From Saccharopolyspora shandongensis (lineage in GTDB: Bacteria > Actinomycetota > Actinomycetes > Mycobacteriales > Pseudonocardiaceae): a DNA stretch of 64,000 bases. The translations under genes and the position numbers were made by a program. The notes below the pieces were generated by a model. It had not been told where the DNA came from and did no database searches. It saw only the letters and a program-made list of their open reading frames with translations. Position 1 is the first letter of the stretch; each line of letters opens with the position of its first letter. Location of the stretch: NCBI RefSeq assembly GCF_900106995.1, contig NZ_FNOK01000039.1, positions 30,989 to 94,988 on the forward strand. The letters are read 5' to 3'. Below are positions 27,699 through 36,274 of the stretch, piece by piece.

Positions 27699-27755
27699 GA
27701 TTTCGCGAGAAATCGACGTTCACCCGGGTGGCCGGGAATTTCTCGCGAAATCGCG
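27699..27755. repeat. composite palindromic repeat element
   Basis: ATTTCGCGAGAAAT (27700-27713) is the exact complement of ATTTCTCGCGAAAT (27738-27751). Between them sits the 10-bp palindrome CACCCGGGTG. The same architecture (TTTCGCG arms around CACCCGGGTGA) recurs at 50457-50518, which marks it as a repeat unit rather than a private terminator. Confidence 0.75.
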
Positions 27756-27873
27756 TGCCCTTCGGGTGAGGATCGTACGGGTGCGGTAGCGGGCTTACCG
27801 CAGCGGACGGATCCCGATGGGGCGTCCCGTCCTTACGTTGGCAGGAACTGCTGCCGAGGAAAGCGGCGACGCC

Positions 27874-28614
27874 ATGACGCAGACCGTTACCCAGTGGGTC
27901 CGGAGCGAGACCGAACGTCCGTTCCCGTACGTCCTGATGTACCACTCGGTGGCCACCTACTCCCGCGATCCGTACCTGGTGACGGTCGATCCGCAGCGCT
28001 TCGAACGGCAGTTGCGCTGGCTGCGCCGCAACGGCCTGCGCGGGGTGTCGATGCGCGAGCTGATGCAGGCGCGCGAAGAGGGGGACGCTAGCCGCCTGGT
28101 CGGGCTGACCTTCGACGACGGCTACGCCGACTTCGTCCACAATGTACGGCCCTCGCTGGAGAAGTACGGCTGCACCGCGACCGTCTTCGTGATCGCCGGG
28201 CGCCTCGGCGGGCACAACGCCTGGGACGCCGACGGACCGCGCAAGCGGCTGGTGACCGCGGAGGAGGTCCGCGGGATCGCCGAGGCCGGCCTGGAGGTCG
28301 GCTCGCACGGGATGCTGCACCAGCAGATGTCCGAATTGGACGATGACGAGCTGCTCATCGAGATCGCCGAGAGCCGCGAGCGGCTGTGCGATCTCACCGG
28401 CCAGGACGTCGGCGGGTTCTGCTACCCGTACGGCGACGTCGACCTGCGGGTGCGGAACACCGTCGAGGCGGCCGGTTACGACTACGCCTGCGCCATCTGG
28501 CGTTCCCCGGTCTCCGGCCGGCACGCCCTGCCGCGCACCTATGTGGGTGACCAGGACGGCGCGCTGCGCCTGCTGGCCAAGCGCCTGCGCCACGCGCTGA
28601 CGGCCAACCGCTGA
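27874..28614 (+). CDS. polysaccharide deacetylase family protein
   Basis: 246 aa from ATG 27874 (GAGGAAAG upstream); an earlier in-frame ATG-like extension to 27817 has no ribosome site. The NodB homology domain shows VLMYHSV, LTFDDGYADFVHN (catalytic Asp and metal-binding Asp), EVGSHGMLHQQMS (the HxxxH metal ligands) and FCYPYGDVD. It removes acetyl or related groups from a polysaccharide. No signal peptide is seen, so it may act on a cytoplasmic or lipid-linked glycan, or be exported another way. It opens the glycan locus, though a 318-bp gap separates it from the next gene. Confidence 0.87.
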   Translation: MTQTVTQWVRSETERPFPYVLMYHSVATYSRDPYLVTVDPQRFERQLRWLRRNGLRGVSMRELMQAREEGDASRLVGLTFDDGYADFVHNVRPSLEKYGCTATVFVIAGRLGGHNAWDADGPRKRLVTAEEVRGIAEAGLEVGSHGMLHQQMSELDDDELLIEIAESRERLCDLTGQDVGGFCYPYGDVDLRVRNTVEAAGYDYACAIWRSPVSGRHALPRTYVGDQDGALRLLAKRLRHALTANR

Positions 28615-28932
28615 CCCCACCGGAATTCCTTCTCTTCGCGCGACCTCCGCTGTCGAGGTGCGACCGCCTGTGCCTGGCCCCGGTCGAGCGGGCGAGGCGA
28701 ACGGCCCGTTCGTCTCGTCTAGCGCAGCGATCAGGCCGTTGACTCCACCCCGCCCCGCGAACGGGTGACGCCCCGATCGTGCAGGTTTCGTTGGGGCGAA
28801 AGGGGTTTCGCCGGGAAAGATCGCGCGGGCTCGTCCGGATTCGGTAAAAGCGCTCCCCCCGATGCAGGAGAACCCGTCGGTAATCGGATGCGAGGGTTCT
28901 TCCGAGCAGCACGGCGAACTGGGGGAGGAACC
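28615..28932. other. intergenic region upstream of the glycan operon
   Basis: These 318 bp carry no credible gene. A hairpin AGAACCC/GGGTTCT (28869-28875 with 28894-28900) lies just before the dehydrogenase ribosome site, and a TTTCG/CGAAA stem near 28786-28801 may be a degenerate relative of the palindromic repeats. This is the likely promoter and leader for the dense operon that starts at 28933. Confidence 0.45.
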
Positions 28933-30279
28933 GTGACTGAACATCCGCTTGCCTTGGCGGTCAACGGCCGCGAACGCCTATTGGCCGACCGGCTGATCGC
29001 GTTCGAGCCGAGTCGGCCCGAACGAGCCGACTCGGTGGTCGTCGTCGGGCTGGGCTACGTCGGCCTGCCCACCGCGTGCGCCCTGCAATCGCCGACCGCG
29101 CGGGTCACCGGCTTCGACATCAGCGAGGACCGGTTGCGGGCCATCAAGACCGGCGAGGTGGACCTGCCGGAGCCGGAGCGGCGCGCGCTGTCGGCGTCGC
29201 TGGCCGCGGGCGGGCTGGAGCTGTCCTGCGATCCGTCGGTGCTCGCCGACGCGGACGCCGTGATCGTGTGCGTCCCGACGCCGGTGGACGCCGCGCACAA
29301 GCCCGACCTGGCCGCCTTGCGGGCGGCGTGCGAGACCGTGGTGGCGTTCGCGCGCCGCGGCCAGGTGATCATCCTGACGTCGACGACGTTCGCGGGCACC
29401 ACCCGGCAGCTGCTGGTCGAGCCGCTGGCGCAGCGGGGCCTGCGGGTGGGCACCGACGTGCACGTGGCGTTCAGCCCGGAGCGCATCGATCCCGGCAACT
29501 TCGACCACGTGCAGCGGGAAACGCCGCGCGTCGTCGGCGGCGCCACGGCGGAGTGCGCCGAGCGGGCCGCCGAGGTCGTCCGGCGGATGACCGATTCCGT
29601 GTACCTGGTGAGCTCGCCGGAGGCCGCCGAGCTGACCAAGCTCTACGAGAACATCTTCCGCGCCGTGAACCTGGCGCTGGCCAACGAGATGGCCGACGCG
29701 TGCGCGGCTCTGGGCCTCGACCCGATCGAGGTGACCATCGCCGCGGGCACCAAGCCGTACGGGTTCCTGGGCAGCTTCCCGGGGCCGGGCGTCGGCGGGC
29801 ACTGCATCCCGTGCGACCCGCACTACCTGCTGTGGCAGCTGGGGCAGCAGGGGCTGTCGGCGCCGGTCATCGAGCAGGCGATGCGGTCGATCGACCAGCG
29901 GCCCGGCCAGGTGGTGCAGCGGGTGGGGGAGCTGCTCGCCGAGGCGGGCCTCGACCACGCGGGCGCCCGGGTGCTGGTCGCCGGGGTCAGCTACAAGGCG
30001 GGCGTGCGGGACCTGCGCGAGTCGCCCGCGCTGCCGATCCTCGCCGGGCTGCGGCGGATCGGGATCGACGTGCACTACTTCGATCCGCTGCTGCCGGAGA
30101 TCACCTTGCCGGACGGCACCCGGATGACCAGCGAGCCGGCGCCGCACGGCCGCGACTGGGACGTCGCGGTGCTGCACACCGTGCACCCGGGCGTCGACTA
30201 CGGCTGGGCGCGGGAGTGCCCGCAGGTGCTCGACGCGACCTACCAGTTCGACGCCGTGCCGCACCGGCGCGTGCTGTGA
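28933..30279 (+). CDS. nucleotide-sugar dehydrogenase (UDP-glucose/UDP-HexNAc 6-dehydrogenase type)
   Basis: 448 aa, GTG 28933 directly behind GGGGGAGGAA. The N-terminal NAD domain has VVVVGLGYVGLPTACAL (about residues 38-54). FSPERIDPGN, ELTKLYENIFRAVNLALANE and the catalytic-Cys motif VGGHCIPCDPHYL (about 290-302) are diagnostic of the family. It oxidises the C6 alcohol of a UDP-sugar to a uronate in two NAD-dependent steps. The FSPER.DPGN form is common in UDP-GlcNAc/ManNAc dehydrogenases, so an amino-sugar uronate is likely but not certain. It provides an acidic sugar for the cluster's glycan. Confidence 0.92.
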   Translation: MTEHPLALAVNGRERLLADRLIAFEPSRPERADSVVVVGLGYVGLPTACALQSPTARVTGFDISEDRLRAIKTGEVDLPEPERRALSASLAAGGLELSCDPSVLADADAVIVCVPTPVDAAHKPDLAALRAACETVVAFARRGQVIILTSTTFAGTTRQLLVEPLAQRGLRVGTDVHVAFSPERIDPGNFDHVQRETPRVVGGATAECAERAAEVVRRMTDSVYLVSSPEAAELTKLYENIFRAVNLALANEMADACAALGLDPIEVTIAAGTKPYGFLGSFPGPGVGGHCIPCDPHYLLWQLGQQGLSAPVIEQAMRSIDQRPGQVVQRVGELLAEAGLDHAGARVLVAGVSYKAGVRDLRESPALPILAGLRRIGIDVHYFDPLLPEITLPDGTRMTSEPAPHGRDWDVAVLHTVHPGVDYGWARECPQVLDATYQFDAVPHRRVL

Positions 30280-30293
30280 GGGGGTGGGCGCCG

Positions 30294-31607
30294 ATGTTCG
30301 ACACGTCCACGCCCGCGGTCGTCTTCAAGCTCGATCCGAACGTCCTGCACCACGGTGGGCTCGGGGTGATCCGCAGCCTCGGCCGGATCGGGATCCCGGT
30401 GCACGCGGTGCAGGAGGATTCCCTCGCCCCGGCGGCGCATTCCCGCTACCTGCGCGGGCGCTGGCTGTGGAGCCCGGACCCGGCGGAGACCGATCAGGTC
30501 CTCAGCGGACTCGGCGAGCTCGCCGAACGGATCCGGCGGCCGGCGGTGCTGATCCCCACCGACGACGCGGGCGCGATCTTCCTGGCCGAGCACGGCGATC
30601 CGTTGCGGCCGTACTTCCGGTTCGCCCAGCCGACGCGGGACCTGCCGCGCCGGCTGGCCGGGAAGTACTCGATGTACGAGCTGTGCAGGCAGCTGGACGT
30701 GCCGTGCGCGGCCGCGTGCCTGGTCGGCAGCTGGGACGAGGCGCTGGATTTCGCCGCGCGGGTGGGATATCCGCTGGTGGCGAAGCTCTCCGAGCCGTGG
30801 GTCACGACGAAGGGCAAGGTCCGCAGCACCACGATCGTGCAAGACGCCGACGAGCTGGCCGCGCTCTACAAGCGCTGCGGGGAGGCCGCGGTCGACGGGC
30901 TGATGCTGCAGGAGTTCATCCCGGGCGGGCCCGGCGATGACTGGTTCTTCCACGGGTACTGCGACGCCGCCGCGGTCTGCCTGCCGGCCTTCACCGGCGT
31001 CAAGGAGCGCTCGTACCCGGCGCACGCCGGGCTGACCAGCCTCGGCGCCTGCGCCGAGAACGACGAGCTGCAGCGGGAGGCCACGAAGCTGCTGGAGCGG
31101 TTGGCGTTCAACGGCATCGTGGACCTGGACTTCCGGTGGGACGCCCGGGACCGGCGCTACAAGCTGCTGGACTTCAACCCGCGGCTGGGCGCCCAGTTCC
31201 GGCTCTTCCGCGACAGCGCGGGGATGGACGTCGCGCTCGCGTCCTACCTGGACCTCTCCGGGCAGCGGATCCCGGCCGGCCGGCAGCCGGTCGGCCGCCG
31301 CTTCCTGGTGGAGAACTACGACCCGATCGCCGCGGTGCGGTACTGGCGGCGCGGCGAGCTCGGGTTGCGGTCGTGGGCGTCATCGGTGCGCGGCGTGGAC
31401 GAGACCGCCTGGTTCGCGCGCGACGACCTGCTGCCGTTCTTGCTGATGTGGCTCTGGATGGTCTGCCGGGCGGTGGCCCGGCCGTGGCGCCGCCGCCGGA
31501 CCCGCCATCCGGACCTGCACCGGCCCGAGTACGTCCCCGGGCGCAACTGCGAACCGGGCAACGCGACAAGACGCCGCCAGAAGCGGCTGTTCGAGGAGTA
31601 CAGATGA
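30294..31607 (+). CDS. ATP-grasp domain carboxylate ligase
   Basis: 437 aa, ATG 30294. The N-terminal pre-ATP-grasp domain (VVFKLDPNVLHHGGLGVIRS) is followed by the ATP-binding part with YPLVAKLSEPWVTTKGKV, LMLQEFIPGGPGDDWFFHGY and the metal site IVDLDFRWDARDRRYKLLDF leading into NPRLGAQ. Such enzymes join a carboxylate to an amine through an acyl phosphate. The C-terminus has one hydrophobic stretch (LLPFLLMWLWMVCRAV) and a basic tail, suggesting membrane association. It is translationally coupled to the flavin gene downstream. Inside a glycan cluster with a uronate-making dehydrogenase, it may amidate a uronic acid with an amino compound; that is inference. Confidence 0.85.
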   Translation: MFDTSTPAVVFKLDPNVLHHGGLGVIRSLGRIGIPVHAVQEDSLAPAAHSRYLRGRWLWSPDPAETDQVLSGLGELAERIRRPAVLIPTDDAGAIFLAEHGDPLRPYFRFAQPTRDLPRRLAGKYSMYELCRQLDVPCAAACLVGSWDEALDFAARVGYPLVAKLSEPWVTTKGKVRSTTIVQDADELAALYKRCGEAAVDGLMLQEFIPGGPGDDWFFHGYCDAAAVCLPAFTGVKERSYPAHAGLTSLGACAENDELQREATKLLERLAFNGIVDLDFRWDARDRRYKLLDFNPRLGAQFRLFRDSAGMDVALASYLDLSGQRIPAGRQPVGRRFLVENYDPIAAVRYWRRGELGLRSWASSVRGVDETAWFARDDLLPFLLMWLWMVCRAVARPWRRRRTRHPDLHRPEYVPGRNCEPGNATRRRQKRLFEEYR

Positions 31608-32827
31608 GCGATCTCGTCGATGTGGCCATCGTCGGTGCCGGGCCGTACGGCCTGTCGCTGGCCGCACACCTGCGCCGGACCGGCCTGTCCTTCCGGCAGT
31701 TCGGGTTGCCGATGAACCTATGGCGCGCGCACATGCCGCGCGGCATGTACCTGAAGTCGCAGGGCTTCGCGTCGAACCTGTCCGACCCGGACGGCACCCA
31801 CACGCTGCAGAACTTCTGCCTGGAGACCGGGCGCCGCTACGCGGACTACGGAATTCCGGTGTCGCTGGAGAACTTCGTCGAATACGGCGAGTGGTTCCAG
31901 CAGGGCCGGGGCCTGGACGTGGAGGAGCAGCTGGTCACCGGCATCGAGCAGCGGCCGGGGCGCTTCGAGCTGACGCTGGCCGATGGGCAGCGCGTCGAGG
32001 CGAGCCAGGTGGTCGTCGCGGTCGGCGTGGAGTACTTCGCGCGGGTTCCGGGAGCTCTCGCGGACCTGCCCGCCGAGCTCTCCACGCACAGTTCGGTGCA
32101 CGACGACCTCAGCGGCTTCGACGGCCAGGACGTGATCGTCCTGGGTGCCGGGCAGTCGGCGCTGGAGACCGCGGCGCTGCTGCACGAAAGCGGTGCCAAC
32201 GCGCGGCTGGTGGCGCGCGCGCCGGGCATCGCGTGGAACGGCAAGCCGCTGCTGCCCGACCGTCCACTGCTGAACCGGATGCGCGAGCCGGAGGCCGGGC
32301 TGGGCTCGGGCCTGTCGACCTGGTTCTACTCCGAGCACCCGAAGCTGTTCCGGCACCTGCCTCGCTCGACCCGGATCTACCGGGCGCGCACCGCGCTCGG
32401 GCCGGCCGGCGGCTGGTGGCTGCGGGAGCGGGTCGAAGGGCGCTTCCCGGTGCACGTCGGGCACCGGCTGGACTGGGCCAAGGCCACCGGGGACCAGGTG
32501 CGGATCGGGGTGCGGGTCGGCGGCGGCGTCCGCGAGTTCACCGCGGACCACGTCATCAGCGCCACCGGCTACCCGCCGGACCTCAGCAGGCTGCCGATGC
32601 TCTCGCCCGGGCTGCGCGCGGCGATCCGCACCATCGACGCCACGCCGCGCGTCGGCCGCGACTTCGAGTCGTCGGTGCCGGGCCTGTACTTCGCCGGCCC
32701 GCTGGTGGCGCCGAGCCACGGCCCGGTCATGCGGTTCGTCTACGGCGCCGACTACGCGGTGCGGATGATCACCGAACGGCTCGTCGCGACCACGGCACGC
32801 CCGATCGCCGTCGGAGGTGCCGGATGA
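31604..32827 (+). CDS. FAD/NAD(P)-binding monooxygenase-like protein
   Basis: 407 aa, ATG 31604 overlapping the ATP-grasp stop (ATGA), with GAGGAG upstream. VDVAIVGAGPYGLSLAAHL (residues 5-23) binds FAD, QDVIVLGAGQSALETAALL (about 170) the NAD(P) dinucleotide, and HVISATGYPPDLSRL is the ATG motif of flavin N-monooxygenases. It resembles lysine/ornithine N-hydroxylase-like proteins, although many cluster members of this type have no proven reaction. Tight coupling to the ATP-grasp ligase and the sugar transferase implies a role in modifying the same glycan or its amino substituent. Confidence 0.85.
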   Translation: MSDLVDVAIVGAGPYGLSLAAHLRRTGLSFRQFGLPMNLWRAHMPRGMYLKSQGFASNLSDPDGTHTLQNFCLETGRRYADYGIPVSLENFVEYGEWFQQGRGLDVEEQLVTGIEQRPGRFELTLADGQRVEASQVVVAVGVEYFARVPGALADLPAELSTHSSVHDDLSGFDGQDVIVLGAGQSALETAALLHESGANARLVARAPGIAWNGKPLLPDRPLLNRMREPEAGLGSGLSTWFYSEHPKLFRHLPRSTRIYRARTALGPAGGWWLRERVEGRFPVHVGHRLDWAKATGDQVRIGVRVGGGVREFTADHVISATGYPPDLSRLPMLSPGLRAAIRTIDATPRVGRDFESSVPGLYFAGPLVAPSHGPVMRFVYGADYAVRMITERLVATTARPIAVGGAG

Positions 32828-34149
32828 GCATGACCGACCCCGCCGTCGCGCAGCCGTGGCCGCTCGCGGCCGGCAATCCCGGGCTGCGCGTGCGGCGGCA
32901 GGTCGGGGGCTGGGTGCTGCCCGCGGTCGACTTCGTCGTGCTGCTGCTGCTGATCCCGGTCGCCGGGGCGAACTGGCTGCTCGACGCGGGATACGCGTTG
33001 GTGGCGTTCGCCGTGCTGGCCGCGCAGGGCCAGCACCGGCTGCGGATCTGCCTGCGGGTGTCGGACCAGCTGCCGCAGCTCGCGGTCGCGGCGGGCGCGC
33101 CGTTGGTGATGCTGCTGCCGTGGCTCTCCGGCGGCGCCGTGCTCCTGACCGGTGCCTCGGCGTTCGCGGGTCTGGCAGTGGTGCGCGGCGGCCTGTACGC
33201 GGTGCTGCGCGGCGGGTACCGGCGCGGAGTCCTGGGCGAGCCGACGCTGATCGTCGGCTCGGACCCGCTGGCCGGGGAGATCGCCGAAATGGCCGCGGAG
33301 CACCCGGAGTTCGGGCTGCGGCCGCGACTGCTGGAGCGACCCGGTGAGCTGGCGGAAGTCGTTGCCGCGCAACGCATCACGCGCGTTCTGGTGTGCGGGG
33401 ACGACCCGGATCTGGTCACCGCGATCCGGGCCGCCCGCCCGCTGCCCGCGGACGTGTGCGTCGTGCCGCGCCTGCACGAGCTGGGCATGGCGCTGCCGCG
33501 CGCCGGGCTGGACGAGATCTGGGGCGTGCCGCTGATCCCGTTGCGCCGCTTCGGCCACGGCCGGGCGGGCGAGCTGGTCAAGCGCGGTACCGACGTCGTC
33601 CTCAGTGGACTGATGTTGCTGGTGTTCGGCCCGCTGCTGCTGGTGCTGACCGCGGTGGTCGCGCTCGGCGGCCGGGACCGGGCGTTCTTCCGCCAGGTCC
33701 GGGTGACGCGGGCCGACCGGATCAGCGAAGTCATCAAGCTCCGCACCGTCGACGGCGATCTCGGGCAGACCTGGGCGGTGACCGCCGACCAGTGCACCGC
33801 GCTCGGCCGCTGGCTGCGCGGCACGCACCTCGACGAGCTGCCGCAGCTGATCAACGTCCTGCGCGGCGACATGTCGCTGGTCGGGCCGCGCCCGGAGCGG
33901 CCTTGCTACGCGGTGCGATTCGGCCGCGAGATCCCGCGCTACGAGGACCGGCACCGGGTGCGCGGCGGCATGACCGGCTGGGCGCAGGTGCAGGGCCTGC
34001 ACGGGGACACCTCCATCCCGGACCGGGTGCGGTTCGACAACCAGTACGTCGAGTACTGGTCGCCGTGGTGGGACGCGGTGATCGTGGCCCGGACGGCCGG
34101 GATCGTCCTGCGGGCCGGCCTCCGGCGCGCCCACCGGTGCGGGAAATGA
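32824..34149 (+). CDS. polyprenyl glycosylphosphotransferase (initiating sugar transferase)
   Basis: 441 aa, ATG 32824 overlapping the upstream stop (ATGA). Four hydrophobic segments (about residues 28-135) precede a Rossmann-like domain (GEPTLIVGSDPLAGEIAEMA). Then come a re-entrant hydrophobic helix (VVLSGLMLLVFGPLLLVLTA) and the catalytic domain with FFRQVRVTRADRISEVIKLRT, LRGTHLDELPQLINVLRGDM, SLVGPRPERP and VRGGMTGWAQVQG. This is the long WbaP-like form. It moves a sugar 1-phosphate from UDP-sugar to undecaprenyl phosphate at the cytoplasmic face, starting a lipid-linked glycan. Confidence 0.93.
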   Translation: MSMTDPAVAQPWPLAAGNPGLRVRRQVGGWVLPAVDFVVLLLLIPVAGANWLLDAGYALVAFAVLAAQGQHRLRICLRVSDQLPQLAVAAGAPLVMLLPWLSGGAVLLTGASAFAGLAVVRGGLYAVLRGGYRRGVLGEPTLIVGSDPLAGEIAEMAAEHPEFGLRPRLLERPGELAEVVAAQRITRVLVCGDDPDLVTAIRAARPLPADVCVVPRLHELGMALPRAGLDEIWGVPLIPLRRFGHGRAGELVKRGTDVVLSGLMLLVFGPLLLVLTAVVALGGRDRAFFRQVRVTRADRISEVIKLRTVDGDLGQTWAVTADQCTALGRWLRGTHLDELPQLINVLRGDMSLVGPRPERPCYAVRFGREIPRYEDRHRVRGGMTGWAQVQGLHGDTSIPDRVRFDNQYVEYWSPWWDAVIVARTAGIVLRAGLRRAHRCGK

Positions 34150-34175
34150 CCTGGAAATCCGAAGAGGGGAACGTG

Positions 34176-35288
34176 ATGAAGGTATTGCACGTGATCACCG
34201 GGCTCGGCGTCGGCGGAGCCGAGCTGCAGCTGCGGTCGATCCTGCAGCACACCAGGCACGACGCCGACGTGGTCTCGCTGTACAACCCGGGCGACGTGGC
34301 CGGGATGATCACCGGTGACGGGGTGCGGGTGCGCGATCTCGGCATGACCCGCAACACGCAGATCGGCGCCGTGCTGCGGCTGCGCGAGGTGATCCGCGAC
34401 GGCGGCTACGACGTGGTGCACACCCACCTGTACCGGGCCTGCGTGTACGGACGGCTCGCGGCAAGGATGGCCGGCACCAAGGTGGTGGTCTCCACGGAGC
34501 ACTCCATCGGCGAGACCCACCTGGAGCGCCGCCGCATGACCCTCGGGGTGCGGGCGCTCTACCTGGGCACCGACCTGTGCTCGGACGCCACGATCGCGGT
34601 GTCCGACACCGTCGCCGAGCGGCTGCGCAACTGGGGCATGCCGGCGCGCAAGATCACCGTCATCCCCAACGGCGTCGACTTCGGGCGGGTCGAGTTCGAC
34701 GGGGCCGCGCGCGCCCGGGTGCGCCGAGAGCACGGCATCGGCGACGGCGCCTACGTGGTCGGCGTGCTCGGCCGCCTGGACCCGAACAAGCGCTTCAACC
34801 TGGTGATCGACTCGATGGCGCCGATGCTGGGCCAGGAGACCAAGCTGCTGATCGTCGGCGACGGGCCGGACCGGCCGCGGCTGGAGGCGCTGGCCCGCGA
34901 GCACGGCGTCGCCGAGCACGTGATCTTCGCGGGGCAGCGGCATGACGTCGCCGCGATGCTTTCCGCGCTGGACCTGTTCATCGCCTCTTCCGAGCAGGAG
35001 ACCTTCGGCCTGTCGGTGCTGGAGGCGATGGCCAACGGCATCCCGGTGCTCTACACGACCTGTCCGGCGCTGGAGGGCATCGAGACCGACAGAGCCCGCC
35101 AGGTGCCCGGCAACGCGGAGCGGATGCGCGCGGAGATCGCCTCCGAGATCCTGGCGGCCCGGCCGCGCGCCGACGAGCCCGCGATCCGCCGGGCCTACGG
35201 CATCGAGGCCGTCACCGACCGCATCGACGACCTGTACGCCCGGCTGTGGCAGCGGCGTGGCAACGCGGTGCCCGCGGGGAGGTCGTGA
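34176..35288 (+). CDS. glycosyltransferase family 4 (GT-B)
   Basis: 370 aa from ATG 34176, which has AGAGGGGA upstream and begins MKVLHVITGLGVGGAELQL. The open frame extends to an ATG at 34146 that overlaps the previous stop, so a start 10 residues earlier is possible. The C-terminal half has VGVLGRLDPNKRFNLVI, LLIVGDGPDRPRLEALA and FIASSEQETFGLSVLEAMANG, the GT4 donor-binding EX7E region. It adds a sugar to the lipid-linked acceptor made by the preceding transferase. Confidence 0.9.
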   Translation: MKVLHVITGLGVGGAELQLRSILQHTRHDADVVSLYNPGDVAGMITGDGVRVRDLGMTRNTQIGAVLRLREVIRDGGYDVVHTHLYRACVYGRLAARMAGTKVVVSTEHSIGETHLERRRMTLGVRALYLGTDLCSDATIAVSDTVAERLRNWGMPARKITVIPNGVDFGRVEFDGAARARVRREHGIGDGAYVVGVLGRLDPNKRFNLVIDSMAPMLGQETKLLIVGDGPDRPRLEALAREHGVAEHVIFAGQRHDVAAMLSALDLFIASSEQETFGLSVLEAMANGIPVLYTTCPALEGIETDRARQVPGNAERMRAEIASEILAARPRADEPAIRRAYGIEAVTDRIDDLYARLWQRRGNAVPAGRS

Positions 35289-36262
35289 TGCGCGCACTGG
35301 TCACCGGCGCCGCCGGTTTCATCGGCTCGCACCTGGTCGAGCGGCTGCTCGCGGACGGCCACGAGGTGGTCGGGCTCGACGACCTCAGCACCGGCCAGAC
35401 CGCGAACCTGCCGGTCGGCGACCCGAAACTGCGGATGATCCCGGGCACCATCCTGGACTCCTCCCTGGTGGACGAGGCGATGGCCGGCGCGGACGTGGTG
35501 TTCCACCTGGCCGCCGCGGTCGGCGCGTTCGTCATCCAGGAACGCACCCTGCAGGGGCTGCTGACCAACGTCCACGGCACCGAGAACGTGCTGGACGCCG
35601 CCCTGCGGCACGGCGCCCGGGTGCTGGTCGCCTCCACCAGCGAGATCTACGGCAAGAACAGCAAGATCGGGCTGTCCGAGGACGACGACCGGATCATCGG
35701 CTCGCCGCTGAAGTCCCGCTGGACCTACTCCGAGGCGAAGGCCATCGACGAGAGCATCACCTTCAACTACGTGCGGGAGCTCGGGCTGCGGGCGGTGATC
35801 GTGCGGCTGTTCAACACGGTCGGGCCGCGGCAGAGCGGCCGCTACGGCATGGTCATCCCGCGGCTGGTCGCGCAGGCGTTGCAGGGGCGGCCGGTGACGA
35901 TCTTCGGCACCGGCAAGCAGATCCGCTGCTTCTGCCACGTGGCCGACGTGGTGCCCGCGCTGATGCGGCTGGTGCAGCTGGACGGCGCGGAGGGCATGGC
36001 GCTCAACATCGGCAGCACCGAGCAGGTGACCATCGAGGAGCTCGCCGACCGGATCATCGCGATGACCGGCTCGTCCAGCGGCACCGTCCACGTGCCCTAC
36101 GAGGTGGCGTACGGACCGGACCACGAAGACATGCAGCGGCGGGTGCCGGACTGCACCCGCGCGCTGGAGCTGATCGGTTTCCAGCCGCAGCGCACGCTGG
36201 ACGACATCGTCCGCGACGTGATCGACGAACAGATGCGGGCCGGACAGGCCGTGACTGCTTGA
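35288..36262 (+). CDS. NAD-dependent epimerase/dehydratase (UDP-glucose 4-epimerase-like)
   Basis: 324 aa, ATG 35288 sharing one base with the GT4 stop (TGATG). RALVTGAAGFIGSHLVERLL is the NAD Rossmann motif, VASTSEIYG provides the catalytic Ser/Thr and SRWTYSEAKAIDE the YxxxK pair. LFNTVGPRQSGRYGMVIPRL and GTGKQIRCFCHVADVV are substrate-loop motifs of extended SDR sugar enzymes. It likely epimerises or decarboxylates a UDP-sugar for this locus. UDP-glucuronate decarboxylase and 4-epimerase relatives are both compatible. Confidence 0.9.
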   Translation: MRALVTGAAGFIGSHLVERLLADGHEVVGLDDLSTGQTANLPVGDPKLRMIPGTILDSSLVDEAMAGADVVFHLAAAVGAFVIQERTLQGLLTNVHGTENVLDAALRHGARVLVASTSEIYGKNSKIGLSEDDDRIIGSPLKSRWTYSEAKAIDESITFNYVRELGLRAVIVRLFNTVGPRQSGRYGMVIPRLVAQALQGRPVTIFGTGKQIRCFCHVADVVPALMRLVQLDGAEGMALNIGSTEQVTIEELADRIIAMTGSSSGTVHVPYEVAYGPDHEDMQRRVPDCTRALELIGFQPQRTLDDIVRDVIDEQMRAGQAVTA

Positions 36263-36274
36263 GGCGAGAACAGG

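Noticed and set aside
27538..27755. CRISPR array
   Set aside because: The repeats are 12-16 bp palindromes with irregular spacing and changing flanks, and no cas gene is present.
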